64,000 bases of DNA. Source: Flavobacterium anhuiense. Lineage in GTDB: Bacteria; Bacteroidota; Bacteroidia; Flavobacteriales; Flavobacteriaceae. Position numbers and translations under genes: made by a program. Shown in pieces: positions 26,916 through 35,306 of this stretch. The notes beneath the pieces were generated by a model. That model was not told where the DNA came from, did not search any database, and saw only the letters and a list, made by a program, of their open reading frames with translations. How positions within the stretch are numbered: the stretch's first letter is position 1; each line of letters opens with the position of its first letter. The stretch spans positions 1-64,000 of the forward strand of contig NZ_JUIV01000001.1 in NCBI RefSeq assembly GCF_004151235.1. Reading direction: 5' to 3'.

Positions 26916-28343
26916 ATGGCTTCAAAACCAAGTATACCAAAGGGAACAAGAGATTTTTCACCAGCTGAGGTGTCAAAACGTCAATATATTATTCAGACTA
27001 TAAAAGCTAATTTCGAGAAATTCGGTTTTCAGCCAATCGAAACGCCTTCGTTTGAAAATTCAGATACCTTGATGGGGAAATATGGAGAAGAAGGAGATCG
27101 TCTGATTTTTAAAATTTTAAATTCAGGTAATTTTTTCTACAATAAAAGTAAAATTGAATTGCCAGAATCAATCGAAGAATTACAGCTGAATTCTGCTGAA
27201 AAAATAACTTTAGAGCAAAGAATCGAATTAAATAAATTCACAGGAAAAATTTCTGAGAAAGCTTTGCGTTATGATTTGACTGTTCCGTTTGCAAGATACG
27301 TGGTACAGCACCAAAGTGAAATTGAATTTCCATTCAAAAGATATCAGATCCAGCCGGTTTGGAGAGCAGATAATCCGCAGAAAGGACGTTTTAGAGAATT
27401 CTTTCAATGTGACGCCGACGTTGTGGGTTCAAAATCACTTTGGCAGGAAGTAGAATTGGTTCAATTGTACGATACTGTTTTTACCTCGTTAGGTTTAGAA
27501 GGCGTTACAATTAAAATCAATAACAGAAAAATTTTATCTGGAATTGCTGAGGTTATTGGCGCTTCAGATAAATTAATTGATTTTACAGTTGCTCTTGATA
27601 AATTGGATAAAATTGGAGAAGACGGCGTTAAAAAAGAAATGATCGAAAAAGGAATTTCTGAAGAAGCGTTGGTAAAAGTGCAGCCACTTTTCAGTTTCTC
27701 GGGAACTTTTGCAGACAAAATTGAACAGCTTTCAGACTTATTGGCATCTTCTGAAGAAGGAATGAAAGGTGTTGAAGAATTGAAATTTATTTGCGACAAT
27801 GTGGCCGATTTAGGTTTGTCGACGGCAACTTTAGATTTGGATGTGACATTAGCGCGTGGTTTAAATTATTACACAGGAGCTATTTTTGAAGTTGCAGCTC
27901 CAAAAACAGTTGCAATGGGTTCTATCGGCGGCGGTGGAAGATACGACGATTTGACGGGTATTTTCGGATTGAAAAATATGAGCGGTGTCGGAATTTCTTT
28001 TGGATTAGATCGAATTTATCTGGTTTTAGAAGAATTGCAATTATTTCCAGAAACGGTAGCGGCTACTTCAAAAGCAATATTTTTAAATTTTGGAGACAAA
28101 GAAGCTTTGTACGCTTCGCAGGCAATTCAGAAATTGAGAAAAGAAAATATAAAAGTAGAATTATATCCTGATAATGTGAAAGTTGGAAAGCAATTTCAGT
28201 ATGCAGACAAACGTTTGATTCCGTTTGCAGTGTTGGTTGGAGATCAGGAAATTAATTCAAATTCGTATGCGCTTAAAAATTTAGTGACAGGAGAGCAGGT
28301 TTCTGTTGATTTTGAAGGATTGAAGAATGCTTTACAGGCATAA
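26916..28343 (+). CDS. hisS: Histidyl-tRNA synthetase
   Basis: A class II synthetase that charges tRNA-His. The N-terminus [10 protein letters not shown] is diagnostic. Motif 2 is FQCDADVVG with [17 protein letters not shown] before it. The histidine A motif is near [15 protein letters not shown], and motif 3 is [13 protein letters not shown]. The C-terminal anticodon-binding domain starts around residue 385. Length (475) is slightly over the E. coli enzyme (424), from an insertion near residues 70-105 ([14 protein letters not shown] onward) that I associate with Bacteroidota. Confidence 0.96.
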   Translation: MASKPSIPKGTRDFSPAEVSKRQYIIQTIKANFEKFGFQPIETPSFENSDTLMGKYGEEGDRLIFKILNSGNFFYNKSKIELPESIEELQLNSAEKITLEQRIELNKFTGKISEKALRYDLTVPFARYVVQHQSEIEFPFKRYQIQPVWRADNPQKGRFREFFQCDADVVGSKSLWQEVELVQLYDTVFTSLGLEGVTIKINNRKILSGIAEVIGASDKLIDFTVALDKLDKIGEDGVKKEMIEKGISEEALVKVQPLFSFSGTFADKIEQLSDLLASSEEGMKGVEELKFICDNVADLGLSTATLDLDVTLARGLNYYTGAIFEVAAPKTVAMGSIGGGGRYDDLTGIFGLKNMSGVGISFGLDRIYLVLEELQLFPETVAATSKAIFLNFGDKEALYASQAIQKLRKENIKVELYPDNVKVGKQFQYADKRLIPFAVLVGDQEINSNSYALKNLVTGEQVSVDFEGLKNALQA

Positions 28344-28354
28344 TTAAATTTTTG

Positions 28355-28452
28355 TTTCACGCAGATTATAGAGATTCGAGCAAATTTAGTTTGATTTTTA
28401 TATTGAAGAAATCTCCTTTAATCTGTCTAAATCTTTTTAAATCTGCGTGAAA
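28355..28452. repeat. Inverted repeat of CACGCAGATT words after hisS
   Basis: TTTCACGCAGATT (28355-28367) pairs with AATCTGCGTGAAA (28440-28452), with further AATCT/AGATT words between. It follows the hisS stop codon. Confidence 0.65.
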
Positions 28453-28597
28453 TATTAAAAAATATTTTATGAAGTAACTGTCTGGAACAAAAGTTTTTGC
28501 TTTAGATTCCGCAGATTTAAAGGGTTTTCTTTTAAAATCTCTTCATGAAATAGTTGCTGGTGAAGAAAAAAAACTCTTAATTTGCCAACCTTAAGTT

Positions 28598-28668
28598 ACG
28601 GGCGTAGTTCAAGGGTAGAATAGCGGTCTCCAAAACCGTTGATGGGGGTTCGAATCCCTCCGCCCGTG
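28598..28668 (+). tRNA. tRNA-Trp (anticodon CCA)
   Basis: A complete cloverleaf: acceptor ACGGGCG (28598-28604) with CGCCCGT (28661-28667), discriminator G and encoded CA. The anticodon arm is GCGGT-CTCCAAA-ACCGT with anticodon CCA, and the T-arm loop is TTCGAAT. About 71 bases without the CCA end. Followed by a terminator, it appears as a single-gene unit, not next to tuf/secE where I would expect the usual copy. Confidence 0.95.
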
Positions 28669-28704
28669 CAAAAATATAAAATGACAACCCGTCATTGAAA
28701 GCAT

Positions 28705-28741
28705 AAAAAAAAGCTTCGTCTCTATAGGCGAAGCTTTTTTT
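28705..28741 (+). terminator. Terminator after tRNA-Trp
   Basis: AAAAAAGCTTCG pairs with CGAAGCTTTTTT around a 10-base loop, and ends in T7. Confidence 0.88.
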
Positions 28742-28936
28742 AATATAAGGTAAACTTGAATTAATAATTATTTAGAGGCCAAAGCCAACCCTTAAATTCA
28801 ATTTTTGGTGGTAATAATTTATGTTTTATTGGCCTCAAAGATAAGATAAACTAAAACGTAATAGTCTTAAAATTATAATAAATTTTTTCTGTGCAATTAT
28901 GTTTTTTAAATGTCTCATAATTAATAAAGTGACAAT
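28742..28936. other. AT-rich spacer with a long-loop inverted repeat
   Basis: No ORF. GAGGCCAA (28775-28782) is complementary to TTGGCCTC (28829-28836) across a 46-base loop. It could be a structured RNA or chance. The grpE promoter follows. Confidence 0.4.
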
Positions 28937-28968
28937 TTGACATTTTATAAGATTTGGCAGTACTTTTG
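28937..28968 (+). promoter_or_regulatory. Promoter of grpE-dnaJ
   Basis: TTG at 28937-28939 and TACTTTTG at 28961-28968, separated by 21 bases, fit the Bacteroidota -33/-7 consensus at normal spacing. The -33 region lies in a direct repeat, TGACAATTTGACA, that could be a heat-shock operator (inference). Confidence 0.65.
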
Positions 28969-28991
28969 CAATCCAACAGAAAGAAATAAAA

Positions 28992-29570
28992 ATGAAGTTT
29001 AAAAATATTTTTAAAAATAAAAGTAATATGACTACGGAAAATACAGAATTCGATCAGGAATTAGATGATGTAACGTTAGAGAACAATGCCAACGGAGAAC
29101 AGTTAATTGTTGAAGAATTAAGTGTTGAGGAGCAATTAGCTAAAGACTTGGCTCACGAAAAAGATAAGTTTTTGAGATTATTTGCTGAATTTGAAAATTA
29201 CAAAAAAAGAACTTCAAAAGAGCGTCTTGAATTATTTAAAACAGCAAACCAAGAAGTTTTGTTGGCTATGCTTCCAGTTTTAGATGATTTTGACAGAGCG
29301 ACAGTAGAGATCAACAAATCTGAGGATGAGAATTTGAAAAAAGGTGTTGAGTTGATCCACGAAAAATTGAAAAGCACTTTAGTTTCTAAAGGTTTAGAGC
29401 AAGTTGAAATTCAAGCAGGAGATGCTTTCAATGCTGATATTGCTGAAGCAATTACCCAAATTCCAGCTCCGTCTGACAAATTAAAAGGGAAAATTGTTGA
29501 TGTTATTGAAAAAGGATACAAATTAGGAGACAAAATTATTCGTTACCCTAAAGTTGTAGTTGGAAACTAA
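28992..29570 (+). CDS. grpE: Nucleotide exchange factor GrpE
   Basis: The co-chaperone that releases ADP from DnaK. An acidic disordered N-terminus (about 13-50) precedes a long coiled coil (KDLAHEKDKFLRLFAEFENYKKRTSKER split over this region) and the C-terminal beta domain with the signature GVELIHEKL and FNADIAEAITQIPAPSDKLKGKIVDVIEKGYKLGDK region. Length (192) is normal. A second ATG exists at 29028, but the promoter position favours 28992. Followed by dnaJ after 76 bp of repeat words, so they form an operon without dnaK. Confidence 0.93.
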   Translation: MKFKNIFKNKSNMTTENTEFDQELDDVTLENNANGEQLIVEELSVEEQLAKDLAHEKDKFLRLFAEFENYKKRTSKERLELFKTANQEVLLAMLPVLDDFDRATVEINKSEDENLKKGVELIHEKLKSTLVSKGLEQVEIQAGDAFNADIAEAITQIPAPSDKLKGKIVDVIEKGYKLGDKIIRYPKVVVGN

Positions 29571-29585
29571 AAGCAATTAAGATTC

Positions 29586-29640
29586 TGAAATTTAGTTTTT
29601 TTAAAATTGAAATTTGGAATTTTAGATTTGGAATTTAACC
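29586..29640. repeat. AATTCCAAA-type word repeat, copy 1
   Basis: TTGAAATTTGGAATTTTAGATTTGGAATTT fills the space between grpE and dnaJ. It shares the GGAATTT/AAATTCC words with 31846-31910 and 40754-40870. Confidence 0.55.
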
Positions 29641-29646
29641 TAAATT

Positions 29647-30753
29647 ATGAAAAAAGATTTTTACGAAATACTTGGCATTTCAAAAAATGCTGATGCTGCC
29701 GAAATAAAAAAAGCGTACAGAAAAAGTGCTTTAAAATATCACCCTGATAAAAATCCAGGCGACAAAGAGGCAGAAGAAAACTTCAAATTGGCGGCAGAAG
29801 CTTATGAAGTTTTAAGTGATCCGCAGAAAAAAGCAAAATACGATCAGTATGGTCATCAAGCATTTGATGGTTCTGGCGGATTTGGCGGTCACGGAGGTAT
29901 GAATATGGATGACATTTTCAGCCAGTTTGGTGATATTTTCGGAGGTGGATTTGGCGGTTTCGGAGGCGGAGGTGGAGGTCCTCGCCGCGCGAAAGGAAGC
30001 AATCTTCGAATTAAAGTAAAATTGACTTTAGAAGAAATTGCAAATGGAGTTGAGAAAAAAGTAAAAGTAAAACGTAAAGTTCAGGCAAAAGGTGTAACGT
30101 ATAAAACTTGTACGACTTGTAATGGTCAAGGACAAGTAATGCGTGTAACCAATACCATTTTAGGAAGAATGCAATCTGCATCTACTTGTCCTACTTGTGG
30201 TGGTTCTGGTCAGATTTTAGATAAAAAACCGTCGGAGGCAGATGCTCAAGGAATGGTTCAAGAAGACGAAACAGTATCAATCAAAATTCCTGCGGGAGTT
30301 GTTGACGGAATGCAGTTGAAAGTTGCCAACAAAGGTAACGATGCTCCAGGAAACAGCATTCCAGGTGATTTAATTGTAGCTATTGAAGAAATTGAGCACG
30401 AATTCTTGAAGCGTGAAGGTGAAAACGTTCACTTCGATTTGTATATCAGTTTCCCAGAAGCAGTTTTAGGAGCTTCAAAAGATATTGAAGCAATCAACGG
30501 AAAAGTGCGTATCAAACTAGAAGAAGGAATTCAATCTGGAAAAATCTTAAGATTGAAAGGAAAAGGAATTCCTAGTTTAAACGGTTACGGAAGCGGAGAT
30601 TTATTGGTTCACGTAAATGTTTGGACTCCAAAAACTTTAAATAAAGAGCAAAAACAATTCTTTGAAAATGCTTTAACAGACGAGCACTTTGCTCCAAGTC
30701 CAGAGAAATCAGAGAAATCATTTTTTGAGAAAGTAAAAGATATGTTCTCATAA
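29647..30753 (+). CDS. dnaJ: Chaperone DnaJ with a two-motif zinc region
   Basis: The Hsp40 co-chaperone of DnaK. The J-domain (1-70) has the HPD motif at 32-34, followed by a Gly/Phe-rich linker (75-112). The zinc region has only two CxxCxGxG motifs (Cys 155/158 and 181/184), where E. coli DnaJ has four, so one zinc ion at most is expected. The two C-terminal substrate domains follow (about 205-345), ending in an amphipathic tail. Length (368) is near normal. Downstream of grpE. Confidence 0.95.
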   Translation: MKKDFYEILGISKNADAAEIKKAYRKSALKYHPDKNPGDKEAEENFKLAAEAYEVLSDPQKKAKYDQYGHQAFDGSGGFGGHGGMNMDDIFSQFGDIFGGGFGGFGGGGGGPRRAKGSNLRIKVKLTLEEIANGVEKKVKVKRKVQAKGVTYKTCTTCNGQGQVMRVTNTILGRMQSASTCPTCGGSGQILDKKPSEADAQGMVQEDETVSIKIPAGVVDGMQLKVANKGNDAPGNSIPGDLIVAIEEIEHEFLKREGENVHFDLYISFPEAVLGASKDIEAINGKVRIKLEEGIQSGKILRLKGKGIPSLNGYGSGDLLVHVNVWTPKTLNKEQKQFFENALTDEHFAPSPEKSEKSFFEKVKDMFS

Positions 30754-30784
30754 TCTTAACTTTTTTAAAATACTATAAATAATC

Positions 30785-30822
30785 AAAAACCCATTCTAGC
30801 ATAAAATAGAATGGGTTTTTTG
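30785..30822 (+). terminator. Terminator after dnaJ
   Basis: AAAACCCATTCTA pairs with TAGAATGGGTTTT around an 8-base loop, followed by T's. Confidence 0.88.
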
Positions 30823-30914
30823 CGTAATATGACACAGATTCGCTAGTAATTATTTACTTTTACAGTCGCTGAACCGTAATGGGAGAAGCAACGCAGTAAA
30901 TCCTTAAAAATAAC

Positions 30915-31844
30915 ATGAGTAACTTACTAGAAGTACATAAAGTCATAAAAAAATATGGCGACTATGTAGCACTTAACGAAGTTTCATTAAATGTGCCAAA
31001 AGGCAGTATATATGGGCTATTAGGTCCGAATGGAGCAGGAAAAACTTCCCTTATCAGAATTATAAACCAAATTACAATGCCTGACAGTGGCGAAGTAATT
31101 TTGGATGGAGAACGATTACAGCCAAAACATGTGCAGACAATTGGCTACCTTCCAGAAGAAAGAGGTCTGTACAGTTCAATGAAAGTAGGCGAGCAGTGTC
31201 TGTATCTGGCGCAAATGAAAGGTCTTTCTAAAGCTGAAGCTAAAAAACAATTAGATTATTGGTTTGACCGATTAGGAATTCAAGGCTGGTGGAATAAAAA
31301 AATTCAGGAGCTTTCTAAAGGAATGGCGCAGAAAATTCAGTTTGTGGTTTGTGTATTGCATAAACCAAAATTGCTGATTCTAGACGAACCGTTTTCAGGA
31401 TTTGATCCCGTAAATGCAAACATTATTAAAGACGAAATTTTAGCATTAAAAGAGCAAGGTTCTACGATTATTTTTTCGACTCACAGAATGGAAAGCGTAG
31501 AAGAACTTTGTGAAAATATCGCTTTAATTCATAAGTCTAATAAACTGATAGAAGGAAAAGTCGTAGATGTAAAACGTCAATTTAGAACTAACAGTTTCGA
31601 AGTTGGAATTTTGACCAATAATGTTGAAGGATTAATGTACGATATCACTCAGAAGTTTACTGTTTCGCCTGCTAACTTCAAATCATTAAATGACGATTTA
31701 AAATTAAATATTCAGATCGGAAATGCTTCTCCAAACGAATTATTGAATGTCTTAACGCAACGCGGACAAGTAACGCACTTCGTTGAAAAAATTCCGAGTA
31801 TAAACGATATTTTTATCCAAACGGTTACTGAAAACAAAATTTAA
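30915..31844 (+). CDS. ABC transporter ATP-binding protein (NatA/DrrA-like)
   Basis: The cytoplasmic ATPase of an ABC-2 exporter. Walker A is GPNGAGKT at residues 37-44, the Q-loop region is near QTIGYLPEERG, the signature is LSKGMAQKIQF (an LSKGM variant of LSGGQ), and Walker B is LLILDEPFSGFDP. The C-terminal 90 residues form the usual DUF4162-like tail of this subfamily. Co-transcribed with the permease at 31922. Substrate unknown; Na+ or a drug in relatives. Confidence 0.92.
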   Translation: MSNLLEVHKVIKKYGDYVALNEVSLNVPKGSIYGLLGPNGAGKTSLIRIINQITMPDSGEVILDGERLQPKHVQTIGYLPEERGLYSSMKVGEQCLYLAQMKGLSKAEAKKQLDYWFDRLGIQGWWNKKIQELSKGMAQKIQFVVCVLHKPKLLILDEPFSGFDPVNANIIKDEILALKEQGSTIIFSTHRMESVEELCENIALIHKSNKLIEGKVVDVKRQFRTNSFEVGILTNNVEGLMYDITQKFTVSPANFKSLNDDLKLNIQIGNASPNELLNVLTQRGQVTHFVEKIPSINDIFIQTVTENKI

Positions 31845-31845
31845 A

Positions 31846-31910
31846 AATTCCAATATAGAAATTCCAAATTTCAAGCTTATAAATTGGAATTTGGGATTTA
31901 AAATTTGAAA
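31846..31910. repeat. AATTCCAAA-type inverted repeat, copy 2
   Basis: AAATTCCAATATAGAAATTCCAAATTT faces AAATTGGAATTTGGGATTT around a short centre (CAAGCTTAT). It fills the space between the ABC ATPase and its permease. Confidence 0.7.
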
Positions 31911-31921
31911 ATTAATTATTT

Positions 31922-33238
31922 ATGAGTATTATCTCGTTGATTATAAAAAGAGAATTTATCGCAAAAGTCCGCAATAAATCTTTTGTTGTCATGACTTTCT
32001 TGAGTCCGCTTTTATTTGTGGCTATTGCTATTTTTATTGGGTATTTGAGTACCATGAAAGCAGAAACAAAAAGAATTGCGATTCATGACGAAACTGGACT
32101 TTTTGCTTCAGATTTTTTAAAGGAAAATAAAAAGGGAGCAGAATTTAAATATCTCAATCTATCTGAAATTGATGTAAATGCTTTAAAAGACAGTATTACA
32201 AAAGAAAATTTCAGCGGATTAATTGTTATTCCGAAAACCGAAAATAGAAAAGATTTAGAAAGTAAAATTGAATTTATTTCTAACAATAGTCCTAGTATTT
32301 CTTTTATTGAAAACACTCAGGATATTATCGGAAATAAAATCACAAAATTAAATCTGGAAGAAGCAAAACTAGATACTCTTGCGATTCAGAAAGCACAGTC
32401 AGATGTAAATATTCATTTGGTTAAAGCCTCTGGAGAAGAGAGTTTAAAAGGATTAAACGAAATTAAAATAGGAATCGGTGGTGCATTTGGTTATTTGATT
32501 ATGATGTTCATTATCATTTACGGAAACATGGTAATGCGAAGTGTAATCGAAGAAAAAACAAATCGTATTATCGAAATCATTATTTCATCAGTAAAACCAT
32601 TTCAGTTAATGATTGGAAAAATTGTCGGAACTTCACTAGCAGGAATTTTGCAATTTGTAATCTGGGCAATTATCGGTTTAGGGTTAATGTTTGCCGCTTC
32701 GGCATTCTTTGGCGTAAATGTTGGTCCAACCGCTAGAATTTCTCCAGAAATGATGCAAGCGGCTCAGCATGAATTTTCAGGTTCAGCGCAAATGTATATT
32801 GCCGAATTATGGAATCTGCCAATTGCAAGCATTATAATCGGATTTGTGATTTATTTTATTGGAGGATATTTTTTGTACAGCTCATTTTATGCGGCAATTG
32901 GAGCAGCTGTAGACAATCAAACCGATTCTCAACAGTTTTTGTTGCCAATTTTAATGCCTCTGATTTTAAGCGTTTATATCGGATTTTTTACTGTAGTAAA
33001 TGATCCTCACGGAAGTGTTGCGGTTATCTTTTCGATGATTCCGTTAACCTCGCCAATTGTAATGCTAATGCGTATTCCGTTTGGCGTTCCGTGGTGGCAA
33101 ATTGCAATTTCGGTATCATTATTGTTTGCTACATTTTTCTTTGTGGTTTGGTTCGCTGCCAAAATCTACCGAATTGGTATTTTAATGTACGGCAAAAAAC
33201 CGACTTGGAAGGAATTGTATAAGTGGCTAAAATATTAA
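31922..33238 (+). CDS. ABC-2 type transporter permease (NatB-like)
   Basis: The membrane partner of the ATPase upstream. One N-terminal helix (FVVMTFLSPLLFVAIAIFIGYL) is followed by a large extracytoplasmic domain (about 45-185), then five C-terminal helices starting at IGGAFGYLIMMFIIIYGNMVM. The segment VIEEKTNRIIEIIISSVKPFQLMIGKI is the coupling region of the ABC-2 family. Length (438) fits NatB/YhaP-like permeases. Operon with the ATPase. Confidence 0.9.
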   Translation: MSIISLIIKREFIAKVRNKSFVVMTFLSPLLFVAIAIFIGYLSTMKAETKRIAIHDETGLFASDFLKENKKGAEFKYLNLSEIDVNALKDSITKENFSGLIVIPKTENRKDLESKIEFISNNSPSISFIENTQDIIGNKITKLNLEEAKLDTLAIQKAQSDVNIHLVKASGEESLKGLNEIKIGIGGAFGYLIMMFIIIYGNMVMRSVIEEKTNRIIEIIISSVKPFQLMIGKIVGTSLAGILQFVIWAIIGLGLMFAASAFFGVNVGPTARISPEMMQAAQHEFSGSAQMYIAELWNLPIASIIIGFVIYFIGGYFLYSSFYAAIGAAVDNQTDSQQFLLPILMPLILSVYIGFFTVVNDPHGSVAVIFSMIPLTSPIVMLMRIPFGVPWWQIAISVSLLFATFFFVVWFAAKIYRIGILMYGKKPTWKELYKWLKY

Positions 33239-33240
33239 CT

Positions 33241-33327
33241 TGAGATTCTAAGATTCTAAGTTTCTGAGATGCTAAGATTTTAGCAAAAAAACTCAGAATC
33301 TTAGCATCTTAGTATCTTAGTATCTTT
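33241..33327. repeat. CTTAG-word inverted repeat, copy 1
   Basis: The left half contains AGATTCTAAGTTTCTGAGATGCTAAG words. The right half contains CTCAGAATCTTAGCATCTTAGTATCTTAG words. The 7-base unit CTTAGNA/T recurs. Related copies at 56961-57076, 58445-58482 and 61377-61548. Confidence 0.75.
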
Positions 33328-33334
33328 AAAAAGA

Positions 33335-34498
33335 ATGAGTAAAATACTAATTGTAGAAGACGAAGCAGCAATCAGAAGAGTTTTGGTAAAAATTTTATCA
33401 GAAGAAAATGATTCGTATCAGGTTGATGAAGCAGAAGATGGAGTTGCAGGACTTGAAAAAATAAAAAACAACGATTACGATTTGGTTTTGTGCGATATCA
33501 AAATGCCAAAAATGGACGGTGTTGAGGTTTTAGAAGAAGTGAAAAAGATAAAACCAGAAATTCCGATGGTAATGATTTCGGGGCACGGCGACATGGAAAC
33601 GGCTATTCAAACCATGCGTTTAGGAGCTTTTGATTACATCTCGAAACCGCCAGATTTGAACCGTTTGCTCAATACAGTTCGTAATGCTTTAGACAAAAAA
33701 CAATTAGTAGTTGAAAATAAAATCCTAAAGAAAAAAGTTAGTAAGAACTACGAAATGATTGGTGACAGCGAATCGATTAATCATATAAAAGTGATGATTG
33801 ATAAAGTGGCTCCAACCGAAGCTAGAGTTTTAATTACAGGTCCAAACGGAACTGGAAAAGAATTAGTGGCACATCAACTACACGAAAAAAGTGAGCGTTC
33901 TAGTTTTCCTTTAATCGAAGTGAACTGTGCTGCGATTCCAAGCGAATTGATCGAAAGTGAATTATTCGGACACGTAAAAGGCGCTTTTACATCGGCAGTG
34001 AAAGATCGTGCAGGAAAATTTGAAGCTGCTGATAAAGGAACTATTTTCTTGGATGAAATTGGAGATATGAGTCTGTCAGCTCAGGCAAAAGTTTTGCGTG
34101 CACTTCAGGAAAATATGATTACTAGAGTTGGTGCTGATAAAGACATAAAAGTGGATGTCCGTGTCGTTGCTGCAACCAATAAAGATTTAAAAACAGAAAT
34201 TGCAGAAGGACGTTTCCGTGAAGATTTATACCATCGTTTGGCAGTAATTTTAATTAAAGTACCGCCATTGAATGAAAGACGCGATGATATTCCGGCTTTG
34301 ATTTCTCATTTTACGGAGAAAATAGCTTCAGAACAAGGAAATGCGGTTAAATCATTTTCGGCGCAAGCCATAAAATTATTACAGGAGTATGACTGGACAG
34401 GAAACATTCGCGAACTTCGAAATGTGGTAGAAAGATTAATCATTTTGGGAGGAAACGAAATTTCTGAGACAGATGTAAAAATGTTCGCAAGCAAGTAA
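33335..34498 (+). CDS. NtrC-type sigma-54 response regulator without a DNA-binding domain
   Basis: The receiver domain (1-120) has the acidic pocket E8/D9 and phospho-acceptor D54. The AAA+ sigma-54 interaction domain (about 140-370) has Walker A GPNGTGKE (169-176), the sigma-54 contact loop as GAFTSA (216-221, instead of GAFTGA), Walker B TIFLDEIGD and the arginine region YHRLAVILIKVPPLNERRDDIP. The protein ends at residue 387, right after the AAA+ lid, so the Fis-type HTH that should follow is missing. No frameshift is apparent downstream. It probably activates RpoN without binding an enhancer. No kinase gene is adjacent. Confidence 0.9.
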   Translation: MSKILIVEDEAAIRRVLVKILSEENDSYQVDEAEDGVAGLEKIKNNDYDLVLCDIKMPKMDGVEVLEEVKKIKPEIPMVMISGHGDMETAIQTMRLGAFDYISKPPDLNRLLNTVRNALDKKQLVVENKILKKKVSKNYEMIGDSESINHIKVMIDKVAPTEARVLITGPNGTGKELVAHQLHEKSERSSFPLIEVNCAAIPSELIESELFGHVKGAFTSAVKDRAGKFEAADKGTIFLDEIGDMSLSAQAKVLRALQENMITRVGADKDIKVDVRVVAATNKDLKTEIAEGRFREDLYHRLAVILIKVPPLNERRDDIPALISHFTEKIASEQGNAVKSFSAQAIKLLQEYDWTGNIRELRNVVERLIILGGNEISETDVKMFASK

Positions 34499-34510
34499 GA
34501 TGCTTCGCGC

Positions 34511-34593
34511 AATAAGCTTTAAGCTTTAGGCTTTAGGCTAAAAAAAACAAAATAATTTTGGCCTAAAGCTTATTGCCTAAAGCCTAAAGCTCA
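34511..34593. repeat. CTTTAGGC-word inverted repeat
   Basis: CAATAAGCTTTAAGCTTTAGGCTTTAGGC faces GCCTAAAGCTTATTGCCTAAAGCCTAAAGC around an AT-rich centre. It fills the gap between two co-directional genes. Confidence 0.75.
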
Positions 34594-34600
34594 AAAAAAA

Positions 34601-35266
34601 ATGAAACTAAAAAAGATAAACGAGAAATTACAAGATGGTTTAATTGAGAATGGTCTGACAGAAGCCAATGCTTTACAGATGGAAACTTTTTCAACCATAA
34701 AAAGTGGTGCTGACTGTGTAATTGTTTCGCCAAAAGGAAGCGGAAAAACTACGACAATTGTATTGAATGTAATTCAGCAATTAGCAGGAAAAACAGAAGA
34801 ATCGCCTCGTGCTTTAATTATTGTTGAAGACAAAGCAAAGGTTTTGGAAATGGTTGCGCTTTTTGAGAAATACGGGAAATATACCAATTTGGAAGTATAT
34901 GGCGTAAACGAAAAAGGCGATATGGATTACGATAAAAACTATGTTTCTACAGGAATTGATGTTTTAATTGGAACACCAACGAAATTAAACGATATGTTTA
35001 GCACAGCGGGTTACAACGTAAATCGTCTTAAAATGTTTATCATAGACGATGCCGATCCGATTTTGAAATTACGTCATGATGCTAAAATCACTCGTATTTC
35101 AAACAGTATTGCCAAAGTGCAGCGAATTATTTTTACAGAAACTCTGACAGAACGAATTGAAATTTTGGCAGACAAAATCATGATCGAACCTTATTTATTT
35201 GATATGGATGAAGAAGGTGAAGAGGAACTTGATGAAGACGAAGACGATATTGAAGAAGAGGAATAA
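34601..35266 (+). CDS. Single-domain DEAD-box helicase-like protein
   Basis: A 221-residue protein holding only the first RecA-like domain of a DEAD-box helicase. The Q-motif-like stretch LTEANALQMETF leads to Walker A SPKGSGKTT (43-51) and motif Ib-like VLIGTPTKL. Motif II is DDAD instead of DEAD (FIIDDADPI), and motif III-like TETLTERI replaces SAT. The second RecA domain is absent, and a strongly acidic tail (LDEDEDDIEEEE) ends the protein. Classic helicases need both domains, so it may bind ATP or RNA without unwinding. It could be a regulatory partner. No frameshift was seen. Confidence 0.78.
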   Translation: MKLKKINEKLQDGLIENGLTEANALQMETFSTIKSGADCVIVSPKGSGKTTTIVLNVIQQLAGKTEESPRALIIVEDKAKVLEMVALFEKYGKYTNLEVYGVNEKGDMDYDKNYVSTGIDVLIGTPTKLNDMFSTAGYNVNRLKMFIIDDADPILKLRHDAKITRISNSIAKVQRIIFTETLTERIEILADKIMIEPYLFDMDEEGEEELDEDEDDIEEEE

Positions 35267-35306
35267 GAATGTTTGAAATAAACTTGAATTTTGTAATAAA
35301 CATTGA

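Noticed and set aside
27461..27799. 112-codon frame antisense to hisS
   Set aside because: Shadow of hisS; Ser-rich composition typical of reverse frames of AT-rich genes.
33241..33327. CTTAG-word array as an ordinary rho-independent terminator
   Set aside because: Arms are long and imperfect and lack a terminal T-run on the plus strand beyond a short TTT; kept as a repeat.
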